A stretch of 64,000 bases of DNA from Volvox africanus (taxonomy: Eukaryota > Chlorophyta > Chlorophyceae > Chlamydomonadales > Volvocaceae). This document shows, in pieces, positions 18,702-29,349 of this stretch. Where the stretch lies: positions 806,001 through 870,000 of the forward strand of contig BSDZ01000005.1 of NCBI GenBank assembly GCA_030268105.1. Direction: 5' to 3'. The notes below the pieces were generated by a model. It was not told the origin of the DNA. It was given only the letters and a program-made list of their open reading frames with translations, and searched no databases. Each line of letters opens with the position of its first letter. The stretch's first letter is position 1. The position numbers were made by a program, and so were the translations under genes.

Positions 18702-21700
18702 TGCTGAGAGGTAGTAGGAGAAATCAGCGGCAGGGAGCTATCTCAGGGCATCCACTGCGCATCGCCACGCACAATATGCGAGGGCTTCTGGCTTCTCATG
18801 GCAGTCGACTTCAGGCAGTGGTACGACAGTGGGCTGAGCAGCGGCTGGATGGTGTGTGTTTGCAGGAAACCCACCATACTACAATCCAGCACCAATGCCT
18901 GTTTGAACGGGATCTTCGTCATGCCACCACTCAGATCCACACACAAAACTGGAAGGTAGCAGCATACTCTTGGTCTAGCTCGACACACACAGCAGGAGTA
19001 CTCATCCTCATCAGACAGGGGCTAGCTTCAGCTTTGGCACCAAAACTGGCAACACCCCAGCCTATGGGTATAATAGGCCGGTTCACTGACTGTATCCTCC
19101 ACTGGAGGGGACACCGCTTGCACATCTGCAATATCTATCTCCCTCCTGGCACTACCTCAGCGGCTGTGGAAACCCGCCGGCAACTCTTTGAGAATGCCCT
19201 GGCAGCCACCACAACACAAGCCATGGAGGACAATAGGGACACCACTCTTATCTGGGCAGGAGACTTCAAATTTGTGGAGAACCCAGAGTGGGACTCGTCC
19301 GCTCGTCCCGTCAACCCGTCCGAAGGAAGAGATGGGAGGCAGGCGGATAGGCCTATCACTGAGTTGCAACAGCGAGCAGGCCCACAGATGGTTGATACCC
19401 ACCGATACCTCCACCCCAGGCGCCGTGACTTCACTCACCTGTACCATGCACCCAGCCCAGGAGGTTCACGCCTGGATCGCATCTACATCAATGAAGCCAT
19501 GCTGCCGTATATTTGCCACACGGCCATCTCATTCCACACACCTTCAGACCACCGTCTTGCCACACTTCACCTCCTACCTCACAAAAATGAGGTCAAATGC
19601 CCAGGCATCAAGCGTATACGCATGGCCTTCACTGACCATGAAGATTTGGCTACAAGCATGGCGGAGTGGATCCGGAACCAATGCCAAGAGGCACCCTCAG
19701 CCGAAGAGAACCCGGGCAACCTTATTGCTTTGTGGCCTGGTTTTAAACGCTGACTAACCATCCTAGCTCACCAACTCAACAAGGTAGCGCAACAGCGCAG
19801 GCAGCAGCCAGATGCGCATACCCAGGAGGCCTACCTTGGGGTCCAACAGGCCCAACAAGCCCTCGATGCTAGGCCGCACTCACCACACCTACTACAGCAG
19901 CTCGTAGATGCCCAAGCAAGACTGGCTAGGGTGCATATTGAGGACAATGCCAGGGCAGCAAAAAAGACCCGGGTCCACTGGTTACACGCAGGAGAGCGTC
20001 CTGGCCCAGCTCTGACAACCTTCCTGCAAACCCAAATCCAGGACCAGCAAACAGCCCCAGTGGCCCTCCAGGCACACTCAGGCCGACTGGTCACAAATCC
20101 AGCACAGCTACCACAGGTAGTAGCGGACTTTTGGGCAGGGGTATGCAGAGCCCCAGACTTCACCACTCCTGAAGATCGCCAGTCAGTGCTAACCCAGTTA
20201 GCAGCAGCCAACATCCGACTCCCTGAGGAAGCTGATGAAGTGGTTGGGTCCCCGACCATCGCTGTGTCTGAGCTGGGTTTCGCACTGAAGAAGAGCCAGC
20301 CAGGCAAAGCACCCGGATGGGATGGCATCCCAACGGATCTGTACCGCAAGTTCTGGCCAGAGATTGGCCATACCATGGCAGCCCTCTTCACGGCTATCGG
20401 CAAAACAGGGCAGGTGCCAACAGGCTTTCTGGATGGTATCATTAAGGTGCTTTACAAGAAGGGAGACCCCAAACAGCCTGGTAACTACCGCCCTATCACA
20501 CTGCTTTGCTCGGACTACCGCTTGCTGGCCAAGGTGCTGGCAAATCGCCTAGGGCCAGCCCTGGGACAAATCATCAGCCCCGAGCAGTCAGCTTTTCTGC
20601 CCAAGAGGCTCATTGGGGCCAGTGTTCTCTCTCTACACCATCTGCCTCATCTCTTACAGAAATTGAACCGCCAAGGTCTGCTGGCCTTCCTGGACTTTGC
20701 GAAAGCTTATGACACAGTGGACCGCAACTTCCTGATGGGGGCCATGGAGGCGATGGGAGCAGGCCCACAGCTCCCACAGCTTTGCAGTTGGACCCGGATA
20801 TTGCTTAGCAACACGCGGGCAAGAGCCATGATGAACGGTTTCAAATCCAGGCTTGTTAAAATGGAAGCAGGGGTAAGACAGGGTTGCCCCCTAGCACCCC
20901 TGCTGTATCTCTTTGTTGCCAAGGCCTTGTTCAGCTGGCTAAAGAGCCAAGAGATAGGCCTCCGCCTATTGCCTTCAGATGAAGACAGGGTCACAGCCTG
21001 TCAGTTTGCTGACGATGCAGAAGTGGCCCTTGAAGGAGAGGAATCCGTGCCAGCCTTCCTTGAAGCCATGGATACTTTTGCCCGGGCATCAGGTCAACGC
21101 CTGAACCTGGATAAGATGGAAATCCTACCCATAGGGGCTGTGGACGACCACCGTCAGGGAAGCACAATAAATGGCCTGAAGGTGATCACCACTGCGACAG
21201 CCCTTAACTTGCCCATGGACAACCAAGTGCAGCCGTCCCAACCAGACTGGCCTGAGATGCTAGCACTGGCCTACACGAGGATGCAACACCTAGCCCATTA
21301 TCCGCTCTCTGCCTTTGGTCGGGCTGCAGCAGTCTCAAGCTATTGGCTGCAAACAGTCACTTGGCATATGGAGCATGGTGGACCACCTCCAGATACCACT
21401 CTGACCTACATTGAACACTTAGCTGCTCGCCTTGTAGATCGGCAACAGGGCCCAGAAGACCAGGGCCAGTGCTTCACTGGAGTACCTAGCAGACTCTTGG
21501 TGGGATACCCATCAACTGGTGGTTTTGGCCTACTGCCCCTCAGGCAACACATTCGGGCAAGACAAGCCATGTGGGCAGTGCGATTCATCCGAGGGGCCCT
21601 GATGGCCAGGAGTGAGAGAGAGAGGGTAATGCTTATGGACACGGCGATGAATATGGTTGCTGAAGAAGAGGAGGAGCCTGTTACTAGTGGTAATGTTCGA

Positions 21701-23380
21701 AGCCTCCACCCCTGGATCCGGACCCTGGCCACCTACCTGGACATCACCCATCCGGCCTTTAAACCTTGGGCCCTTACCACTGCCCAGGCAACTGGGCCCT
21801 GGCTGGGTGGAGAGACCTTGCCTGAGGAGATCAGCCGAATTGTAGGGGCCTTAGGGTACCTCCCACCACTAGAAGATGTCAGCAACCCACCTTTAGCCCC
21901 TGGAGACTGGTGCTGGGCGGCTGCTCTCTGGGGAAATCCTTTGCTGCCCAACAATTCGGACAATGGGGGAAGTATCAATGGTAACAACCACCGCCCAGGC
22001 CTGGAAACCCGTCACCCACTGATGGCTTCATGCAGAAAACTGCTCACAGTTGGGGACCTGGTAAGGGTGTACGACATGCTGGAGCATGACCAAATGCCCC
22101 TCCCTCAGTACATGACCTGGCTAGACTGGACCCAACAGTTTCTAGACCCCTCAGCTAGCCCCACCCAACTGCGAGACAAGGAGTCTACCCGTATGGCTCT
22201 CTCGGCTCTATGCAACGATATCAGCCCGGCATGGATAGCAGCAGCACGGGAGGTAGTCAACCGCTTACAACCCCAACAGCCGGACAGGGTGGAGGACAGA
22301 ATGCAGCAGCAGATGCCAGCACCACCAGACCGCACCACAGTCATGGCCATGATCGTCAGGCGTTTGGGCTGGAGATTGCCAGGGAACTCGGGTATAGTGC
22401 CTCTCTACAACCTCACGGTAAGCCAAGCTACTCAGCTGCAAGGGGTTTCAACAGCGGAGGAGCGATTGGAGCTCTTGTCAGCTTTTGTGCAGGAGGCGCA
22501 AGGGATGCCAACAGACGGACCAACTCCTCCCTGTCCTGTCACTGACCTCCAGCGCTTTCAGGCAACCCTGGACAGGCTGTGGACAGCAGTTCGGTGGGAA
22601 AATAAAAACAAAGAGACGCTGTGGCGTTTGGTGGTCGATGGGATACCCATGCCTGGCAACACACATCTTTCCAGGGTGCCCATCAAACCATGTGGGTGTG
22701 GCAGCTATGGAGCTGATACTGATCAACCTTGCTCCCCACGCCTGCACCACTTCTGGGAGTGCCCTATAGCCAAGGCGGTGCGAGAACAGATCGACAGACA
22801 TCTGCCATTGCCGACATCAGCCACCATTGAAGGGGGCATGACCAGGCAACAGCTATGGCTTGTCCAAGCACCTCCCGGTTGCGAGCAGGCCCCTTGGGAT
22901 GTGATAGCTTTGGCAGCCTTATCTTCTATGGATTATGGCAGGCACTGTCTCCGGGCGGCAACCAGGGAACACAGGCCACAGGGGCCTTCTACCCACGGAC
23001 GGCAGCAGCAACAACAGACCCACACAGCAGAGCAGGGACCCCGTCAACAGGCTATTACTGACTTCTTCAACCGTTCAGGGGGGTTCCCTCAAGAGGAAGA
23101 GGAAGATGCCAACACCCATCCAATCATCTCTACGACACAGCCAGCAATGGACACTCCAACACAAACAGCAGCCTCACCCCTGGACCGTGCACGGGCCCGT
23201 ACATTTGCAGACTTTTGGGCACGCTTGCATTCTTTTGCAGCGTTGGGAATACCTCACTATGGCTGGGATCAAGTGGGACCACAACATCCCATCCTAGCCA
23301 TAGTTGGCACGCAAATGCGGTGTGCAGATCCGGTTGACATCACCGACCATGGAGCAGCAAGAACAGAGCAGGGGCTTTAA
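18701..23380 (+). pseudogene. LINE ORF2 with one internal stop (L+)
   Basis: Starts at ATG 18701, whose A is also the last base of the ORF1 stop (TAATG). It has 1560 codon positions in one frame, broken only by TGA at 19751-19753, where the intact copy has CGA. Endonuclease landmarks: ATHNMRGL, CLQETH, WAGDF, SRLDRIY and SDHRLA. RT landmarks: NYRPITLL, FLDFAKAYDTVD, GVRQGCPLAP and the active site FADD. Near the C terminus is the Cys/His motif CGCGSYG...HFWECPIA, then QQAITDFF at 23045-23068, a perfect match to the PCNA-interaction consensus QxxIxxFF. The endonuclease nicks target DNA and the RT copies the RNA onto it. Confidence 0.9.
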
Positions 23381-24040
23381 GGCAGGAGTTTTGAGGAGGA
23401 GGTTCTGTGGGAGGAAAGGGGGAGAGTGAGGGAGGTAGAGACAAGGAGAGGGCGGTCTAGTTCTTGAGGAGGGGAAGGGAGAGGGTGGAGGGTTTCGTGG
23501 CTAGAGGTTCCTGTGTCCAGGCTTCGGGTCCTTAGGGTTTTAGGGGGGGTCAGCGAGAGAGGTCTTTCCTTTTTGTGCAGTGCAGGTGTCTGCGGGGCCA
23601 GCTTTGGGTGGGGCCGGAAGGCTTTCTAGGGGGGCGCCAGTTCGGCTTGTCATCCCCCCCTCCGCCTCTTGTTGGGTTCTTCCGGCTTGGCTGTGTAAGG
23701 GTGTGCTTTCCTGCTGGTGTTTCTCCTCTGAGGGGATCTGTGTGTGTCTGTCAGGCTCCTGTCAGGTCAGTTTCGGGTTAGAGGAGAGGTTTCCCCATCC
23801 TTTGAGCAGCTAGATGTCCCCCATTTTCTGTTGGGCCTTTTTGTGTTTTCTTGGTGGCCCTGAGTGCTCTGTGAGTGGCCAGGCGAGAGCCTGTGAGGGC
23901 TCGCTGGCCCTAGTGAGAGGGGGAGCACGTGGCAGGACAGACAGACAAAGCCACGTGTTCCTCCCCTGCGCTGTGGCTCGGTCCGGTCAGGACCCCCGGT
24001 GCTCGTCTTTGAAGGGCGAGTCGCCCACAGTGTAACACCC
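23381..24040 (+). other. LINE 3' untranslated region (L+)
   Basis: About 660 bp, G-rich on the sense strand, ending CCCACAGTGTAACACCC. The terminal 80-200 bp recur as separate short copies at 44441-44644, 52332-52380 and 55636-55835, so this end is what the reverse transcriptase recognises or at least always starts from. Confidence 0.85.

Positions 24041-24082
<42 letters not shown>
24041..24082. repeat. ATACAT microsatellite tail of L+
   Basis: About seven ATACAT units directly after GTAACACCC. The same unit lies before T1 at 15190. Confidence 0.9.
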
Positions 24083-26010
24083 CTATAATTCCACCCATAA
24101 CGTTTATGAACCCAAGGCATTACTGAAACAATCCGCTCCTTGATGCCATTGATGAGTATGAGTGGAATTCAAATCAATAGCCGCTGAAGTTGGTGCCTCC
24201 GTGACATCCACATATAGTATTATTGCGTGCACTTTTCCCAGCATCACAAGACTCATGCCATATATACGACCATATGTGTTAATGTAGCGATTCACTATTC
24301 ATCATGCGACAGATAACACACACATACAAAACTATATTTGTACATCAACATAATATCAGACGGCATGCATAAGGAACGGTGCTGCTCTCCCCCCCCTGCA
24401 CTGAGGCTCAGCCCGCCTGTGAGGAGCCCCTGGCACTCTAACGTGCCACTCGTGCATGGTGAGCTGCCCACAGTGTAACAGCCTATCCATAACATACAGC
24501 ATGCAATATACGTCAAAATACAAACATAATAATACATGTATTCATTGATATGATGTATACATATTCATCATACATATGTCAATATCATCATAAACACTGA
24601 CGCAAATGCTCTTCAATTTATGGTACTGAATGTGCAGAGCCATACATACATGGCATGTTCTCAGAGCACGTGTACAGAAGCCATATGCTTCTGTTGGCCC
24701 ACAATGCAATCTTTAACGTCCATAATACCCGCCAGCCTGCGGCGCGTCTTAGCTCACGCAGGCATGTCACAGGTGTTCACGTCCAAAATAGTACCCCTAC
24801 GTATGGATGCATGCATGATACTTGATATATTTTAAAAATGGGACTCATTCCGCCAGTAATAATGAACGGACCAGACCAGACCTAGGTATGAGTGTTTGAA
24901 TCCTTTCCCAGCCATACATCGCCTTTTCCTTCCTCTCTTCCTCACACACACAAGGTTCTGTTTGATGGGGATAATGGAGGGACATGCTCGGAATCAGTTT
25001 AATATTATGACCTTAAGGTTGCTTCGATCAGAGCATGCGGACGACTACAGCAGGCATGTAGTATCCTGCTGGCTGGCGATTTATCTCTCTATGGCCAATA
25101 TATATCCGGGACTGACCAGTCAGTGAGTCAGTTAGCAATCTGATGACATCTTCCGATGAATGGGGCCTTTACTGTTTCTATATAGGCGGATATCATCACA
25201 GTGATACAACAAGGAGGAAGAGTGAGGTAGCAACGCAGCACATACAGGGCCCGCTGTGGTAGTTGAGAGCCGCAAAGGCCTCTCGAGATGCTGATAGGAT
25301 ACTTCTGCACCTTGATATTGTGCCGGTGTGTGGGCCGTACATGCACAGCTACTACACCCGCAGTGAAAGGAAGCAATGTGATCGATTGGGTAATCCGCTA
25401 TCGTGAACATTGTAATTCCCTCCCGATCATCAATCACACTTCAGCAGCTATTATTATTATTATTACATTACTCCGGCCGAAGCCTGGCGTGTGTTAAGGG
25501 GGAGACGGCACTGAGGTACACTCACGGACTCCCTATACTCCATATCTCCATCGCTATCCCGGTTGATCGTCCATCTTCTTCGACCAACGTTGAACCATTA
25601 TCGCTGGCCACACGCCACACTCTCGCTGTGGGACACGACCCGTTCTTGCATCTTGCCAGAGTCGGGTGCTCCTGTATACACTAGGCCTCCTGAAATCTGC
25701 ACCGCCCATGTCACGCACTACCACATGGCACCCTGTGCTTGCGGCACCCTTGTCCTGGCGGAGGGTACTCAGCCCCCTACGACCCGCTTCAGCCGCTAGG
25801 GAATTCTGCACCCCTCGTAGAGGTCACCATCCAAGTCTCGTGCGAGGTTCGGCCTAGCCATGCTTTTTGAGTAGCCTCCGATCAATTTCTTGTCCAGCTC
25901 CAGAGGGGCCTTGTTTGTCCATTGTCTCCTCATCCACGGCTCCTAGCCTTCTGGTGATGGGCCTGCCACCACATACCCACAGGTTGCTGAAAGCCTCGAA
26001 CAACCCGTGG
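24083..26010. other. Anonymous DNA right of the plus-strand LINEs
   Basis: Apart from the LINE stub at 24370-24484 I see no gene. There is a short TTA microsatellite near 25448-25465. A 28-bp stretch around 25259-25287 (GTTGAGAGCCGCAAAGGCCT and flanks) recurs at 56955-56983. The open frames here are short and have no recognisable features. Confidence 0.5.
24370..24484 (+). mobile_element. Old LINE 3'-end stub
   Basis: Diverged copy of the LINE terminal region: a C-run, GCACTGAGGCTCAGCC (GCGCTGTGGCTCGGTCC in L+), then GAGCTGCCCACAGTGTAACA (GAGTCGCCCACAGTGTAACA in L+). It is followed by ATAACATAC-type DNA. Same orientation as L+. Confidence 0.65.
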
Positions 26011-26082
26011 TGGCAGCGATGGGAATCGGACCCATACCTCCTGACGGGATCGTCAGTACTCTTCCAATTAAGCTACGCGGCC
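26011..26082 (-). tRNA. tRNA-like sequence with a six-base anticodon loop
   Basis: On the minus strand 72 bases fold as a cloverleaf: acceptor GGCCGCG against CGCTGCC (6 of 7 pairs), a weak D arm with AATTGGA in its loop, an anticodon arm CTGAC/GTCAG with loop GATCCC, a variable loop of five, and a perfect T arm ATGGG/CCCAT with loop TCCGATT. The anticodon loop is one base short of seven, and the T loop has C where TTC is usual. It may be a pseudogene, an organelle-derived copy or a tRNA-related SINE head. I do not assign an amino acid. Confidence 0.5.
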
Positions 26083-28406
26083 CACTTCAGCAGCTAAATA
26101 GGTAGCTAGCTATATAGTGCAGTGCTTGCACGGATGACTGGGCCACTTCTTTGCCCATTCAGCTTTCTGCCAGCCATCCAGCGGCATTTGCCTATCCAAA
26201 ATACGCCAGTTAATCACGATAACAATGTCTACTAACGAGCTCCTTCACGTAAGGGCACGAAAGTTAAATGGCCTCATCATAAATGGCCACACACCACGCT
26301 AGCTGCTTACAGCATCAGCTGCTAAACATGCATATGAAGCAAAGATACATACACCCTTGTTTATTTCCAGCAAGTGCTGCCCGAGCAAGGAACAGCGAAT
26401 GTACGAAACCGTACGTGAGTGTGGTGCGTTGCTCTCACTAGCTCTTATCCTGTATTGCCTGACCACCGTCGCTGATGATGGCTCTCTGTTAACAGCCAGT
26501 GACGGCGCTGATTCATCTCCATCGAAATGTGATGATAGTTGCTGCACGCTGGAGACTGCTTCAATCCTTCTGACCCCTCGCTGGTGCCACTGTGTATCCA
26601 TATCCTCGCTCACGATTGACGGTGACAGGCTGTGTGTGGAACACCAATCTGTTTACAAACATGTAAAGTCGTTACGTACACTCATCAAGTTGCTGGCCAC
26701 TTGTCCACCAGTGAGCTGAATTGCGGTGGTCCTGATGGCTCTCTGGCAATAACGGCCAAAGACGCTGCTGATGACTGCTCCTGTGTGGCCACTTCTGACG
26801 TGCGTGGATTATCATTATTGATGGTGACGGGCTGTGCGCGTTATATAGAACGGGTGGGATAGCAAGAAGGGGGGTGCATAACGATGGGCATTTATTATGT
26901 CCTAGGATGGATATACTTATGCATACATCACAAAGGATTATAAGGGAATACTTCATTTTATTATTTGATTACTTTCAAAGCGAGTATCAGAGGGTTAGTT
27001 ATGTACCTGCATGATAACTGTGGGGAAGTTGACTGGATCCAGCAGAAGGAAGGGTATGGGCTTATTATGGCAGTTGAGTAAACGGTAGGTCAGCAGTTTG
27101 ACTCCCTGGTCAACGGTCTCGACAGACTTGCAACATGCCAGCAGCGGCAGCAGCTTTGTTCTCTGCATGGCAAATTTGTAGCATATCCTTACTGTGCACG
27201 CATTTCATCCTATATTATCCATAAGTTGTTATGGCTACATACCCTATGTATGATTAGCTAGGGTTGTAGAACTTGCCAGTGACTATAACTCAGTGTAGTA
27301 AACTACACTTTTTAGCTCTCTGGACTAATCACGCAATAAGCATGATACCTAAAACGTTCGCAATTCGTGAGGAAGATCGCCGTACATCTTGGCAGGTGAA
27401 CCAATATTAAAGTCACTCTGGTGAAGTGCTTTGGCTAGACAACAAAGAATCACATTACTAGTTGTTAAGAGTTCAAGACTCCGCTGCCACCGATTTCCAT
27501 TGGATGTACCAGTTTGCTGCATTGTCTTACTTGGAAGCCATTAATAAGTTGACAAATTTGACGCTTCCGCATAGAAACTCTAGCATCGTTAAGAGGACTG
27601 CTATAATTGGTAGCAAGGATCTGAGCTGCCATCTGCCTCAGGTGAGACCGACTTGCAGATGCGACGCACCGTGAACCCAAACAACAACCCTCTGCAGCAA
27701 GAAGCGCGAGAGGAATTATTACGTTTACAACGAAAATATGAGAACCGATTTTTGCGACTAGAGTGCTTAGCTGCCATACCCGCCAATCGGCGACCAAATC
27801 CCTCATTGACATTGACGAACCGGAAAGGGTGCTGTTGGCTCAAGTAATTCCCGCCAAGAAAAACATAAAAAATAATGAAAATAAATAAATAAATATTTTT
27901 TATTAATTATAAATAATGTAGTATTAATTATAATTTATTATTTTTATTATTTATTTAGGGTTTTATTTATTTAGGGTTTTAGGGTTTTAGGGTTTTCAAT
28001 AACAATAGGAATAATGATAAAAAGAATAAGAAGAATACACAAAATGAACACAATAATCATGTCCACGCGCCTCAGGCACCAATGGCTGATGAAGGCGATT
28101 CGGCATAGCCTTCCACCGGCCTTCCGCAGTGTAACACGGACAAACGCGGGCGGCACAACATGTTGCAGAAACAATGTGCAATGCGACTCATAATTGCGTT
28201 ATCATATTGGAAGGCGAGCTGACGCACCTGAAGGAATCTTGAGGATCGACTAGATTCCCTTCGGGGTTGACATCAAACGCACGCGGGCATTAATAGAGCA
28301 GCTTTCTGAACGTCTTCGTTCGTCTGAACGTCTGAACGTTCGCAGTCTTCTGAATTATAATAATACCTCGCACCATTACGCTTATACCTTTGAAATGTTG
28401 TATATG
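26083..28406. other. Anonymous DNA before the copia element
   Basis: No convincing gene. The blocks 26462-26640 and 26690-26850 are loosely similar to each other (both contain GATGGCTCTCTG followed by an ACGGTGAC- or TGGTGACGGGCTG-type block). 27860-27960 is extremely AT-rich. 28100-28406 holds nothing I recognise except its last part, which matches the diverged LTR at 14880-14925. Confidence 0.4.
27953..27997 (+). repeat. Short interstitial telomere-like repeats, TTTTAGGG type
   Basis: After an AT-rich block come spaced TTTAGGG motifs and then about three uninterrupted units of TTTTAGGG. TTTTAGGG is the telomere repeat of Chlamydomonas-type green algae, while TTTAGGG is the common plant type. 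The run is too short to be a telomere. Confidence 0.6.
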
Positions 28407-28411
28407 CCAAT
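28407..28411. repeat. Target-site duplication CCAAT, left of the copia element
   Basis: CCAAT occurs here and again at 33149-33153, directly outside the two LTRs. Confidence 0.95.
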
Positions 28412-28630
28412 TGTTAAATGAAACGGTATATAAGTTGGATATAGCGATCCATACTAGCAACAATCCCGCTGTTGTAGCTGTACTTGGCGGTAGGCTATCG
28501 ACCCGCGCAAGTATATGTGCCGACTCCAGAACGAACTATTCGGACTTCTTTTACTATCAGATAATATGTAACTTATACTTTCTCGTAATTACGTCAGGCT
28601 TCCTTATGCCTGATAGTGTACGTCTCAATA
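28412..28630 (+). repeat. 5' LTR of the copia element
   Basis: 219 bp, starting TGTTAAATGAAACGG and ending GTCTCAATA. It lacks 27 bp present in the 3' LTR. Confidence 0.9.
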
Positions 28631-28645
28631 GGTTATGAGCCCAGG
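28631..28645 (+). promoter_or_regulatory. Primer-binding site, initiator-Met half-tRNA type
   Basis: GGTTATGAGCCCAGG directly follows the LTR. It is complementary to the anticodon stem-loop of initiator tRNA-Met (GGGCUCAUAACC in several eukaryotes), not to a tRNA 3' end. The gag-only element has GGTTATGAGCCCC at 61102. Confidence 0.75.
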
Positions 28646-28718
28646 TCAACGTTGACCGCGGAGCCTGACATCTTTTGCCCATCTCTAGTGTTGATCTTCG
28701 CGTTTATAGGTCTTCACA

Positions 28719-29345
28719 ATGGGAAAGGATAGGCTGGACGAGCCGCTGGACCTGCACAACTATTCAACTTGGAGGCTGCGATTCCAATTGTTGTGCGCGG
28801 AGCTTGGAGACAGTCGCGCCCTGCTACAAGCACCATTTGCAGAGGCGGATGTCACCATGTCCGACAAGGTCAAGAGTGTGATGGCCAAGAACGTTAAAAA
28901 CCACCACTTCCAAACAATTGTTCGGGCGGCAAATGCGAAGGCCGCCTGGGACGCTTTGGCGGCTACGTTCGCATCGACCTGCAACACGAGAAAAGTACCA
29001 CTTCGACAGGAGCTAAGTGACTTCAAAATGGCCAATGGAGAGGAGCTACCAATTTATATCAGCCGCGCGTGACAGCTGCAGTCCGACTTGCTGGATGTGG
29101 GACACGTAGTCTCTAATACAGAGCTCTCTACAATTGTCATCAAAGGACTTCAGAGCAAGTATCATGTGGTAACAACAGCTCTCACAATTCGAGAAGGGGA
29201 GCTGGACTTTACTCAAGTGGTCGCACGGCTTATGGTGTATGTGATACCGGACGAGGACAACAGTGAGTCTTCATCGGCATTCATCACGCATCGAAGTGGT
29301 GGCAAATTCAACTCTACAAGCCGTCATCAGAGAACAGTAAACAGA
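28719..29345 (+). pseudogene. Copia gag, broken
   Basis: ATG 28719 opens a frame of 117 codons with a copia-type Gag pattern (YSTWRLRFQLLC at the start, AKAAWDALAATF in the middle). TGA at 29070-29072 stops it, probably from CGA (Arg-Ala-stop-Gln). The same frame continues to about 29345 with LSTIVIKGL and the hydrophilic linker. The zinc knuckle then lies in another frame (29366-29407), so there is also a frameshift near 29345. Confidence 0.85.
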
Positions 29346-29349
29346 GGAG

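Larger units (their letters stand above)
16602..24040 (+). mobile_element. Full-length LINE, plus-strand copy (L+), mutated
   Basis: An L1-like non-LTR retrotransposon of about 7.4 kb: 5' untranslated region, ORF1, ORF2 overlapping as TAATG, a 3' untranslated region of about 660 bp ending GTAACACCC, and an ATACAT tail. Its 5' end was set by comparison with the minus-strand full-length copy (shared from TATGGTTA onward). It is inactive: ORF1 has an internal stop and a frameshift, and ORF2 has one internal stop. Confidence 0.9.

Noticed and set aside
27465..27847. Overlapping frames on both strands (115 codons minus, 64 codons plus)
   Set aside because: Neither has splice context, motifs or similarity to anything I recognise. 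Left as anonymous DNA.
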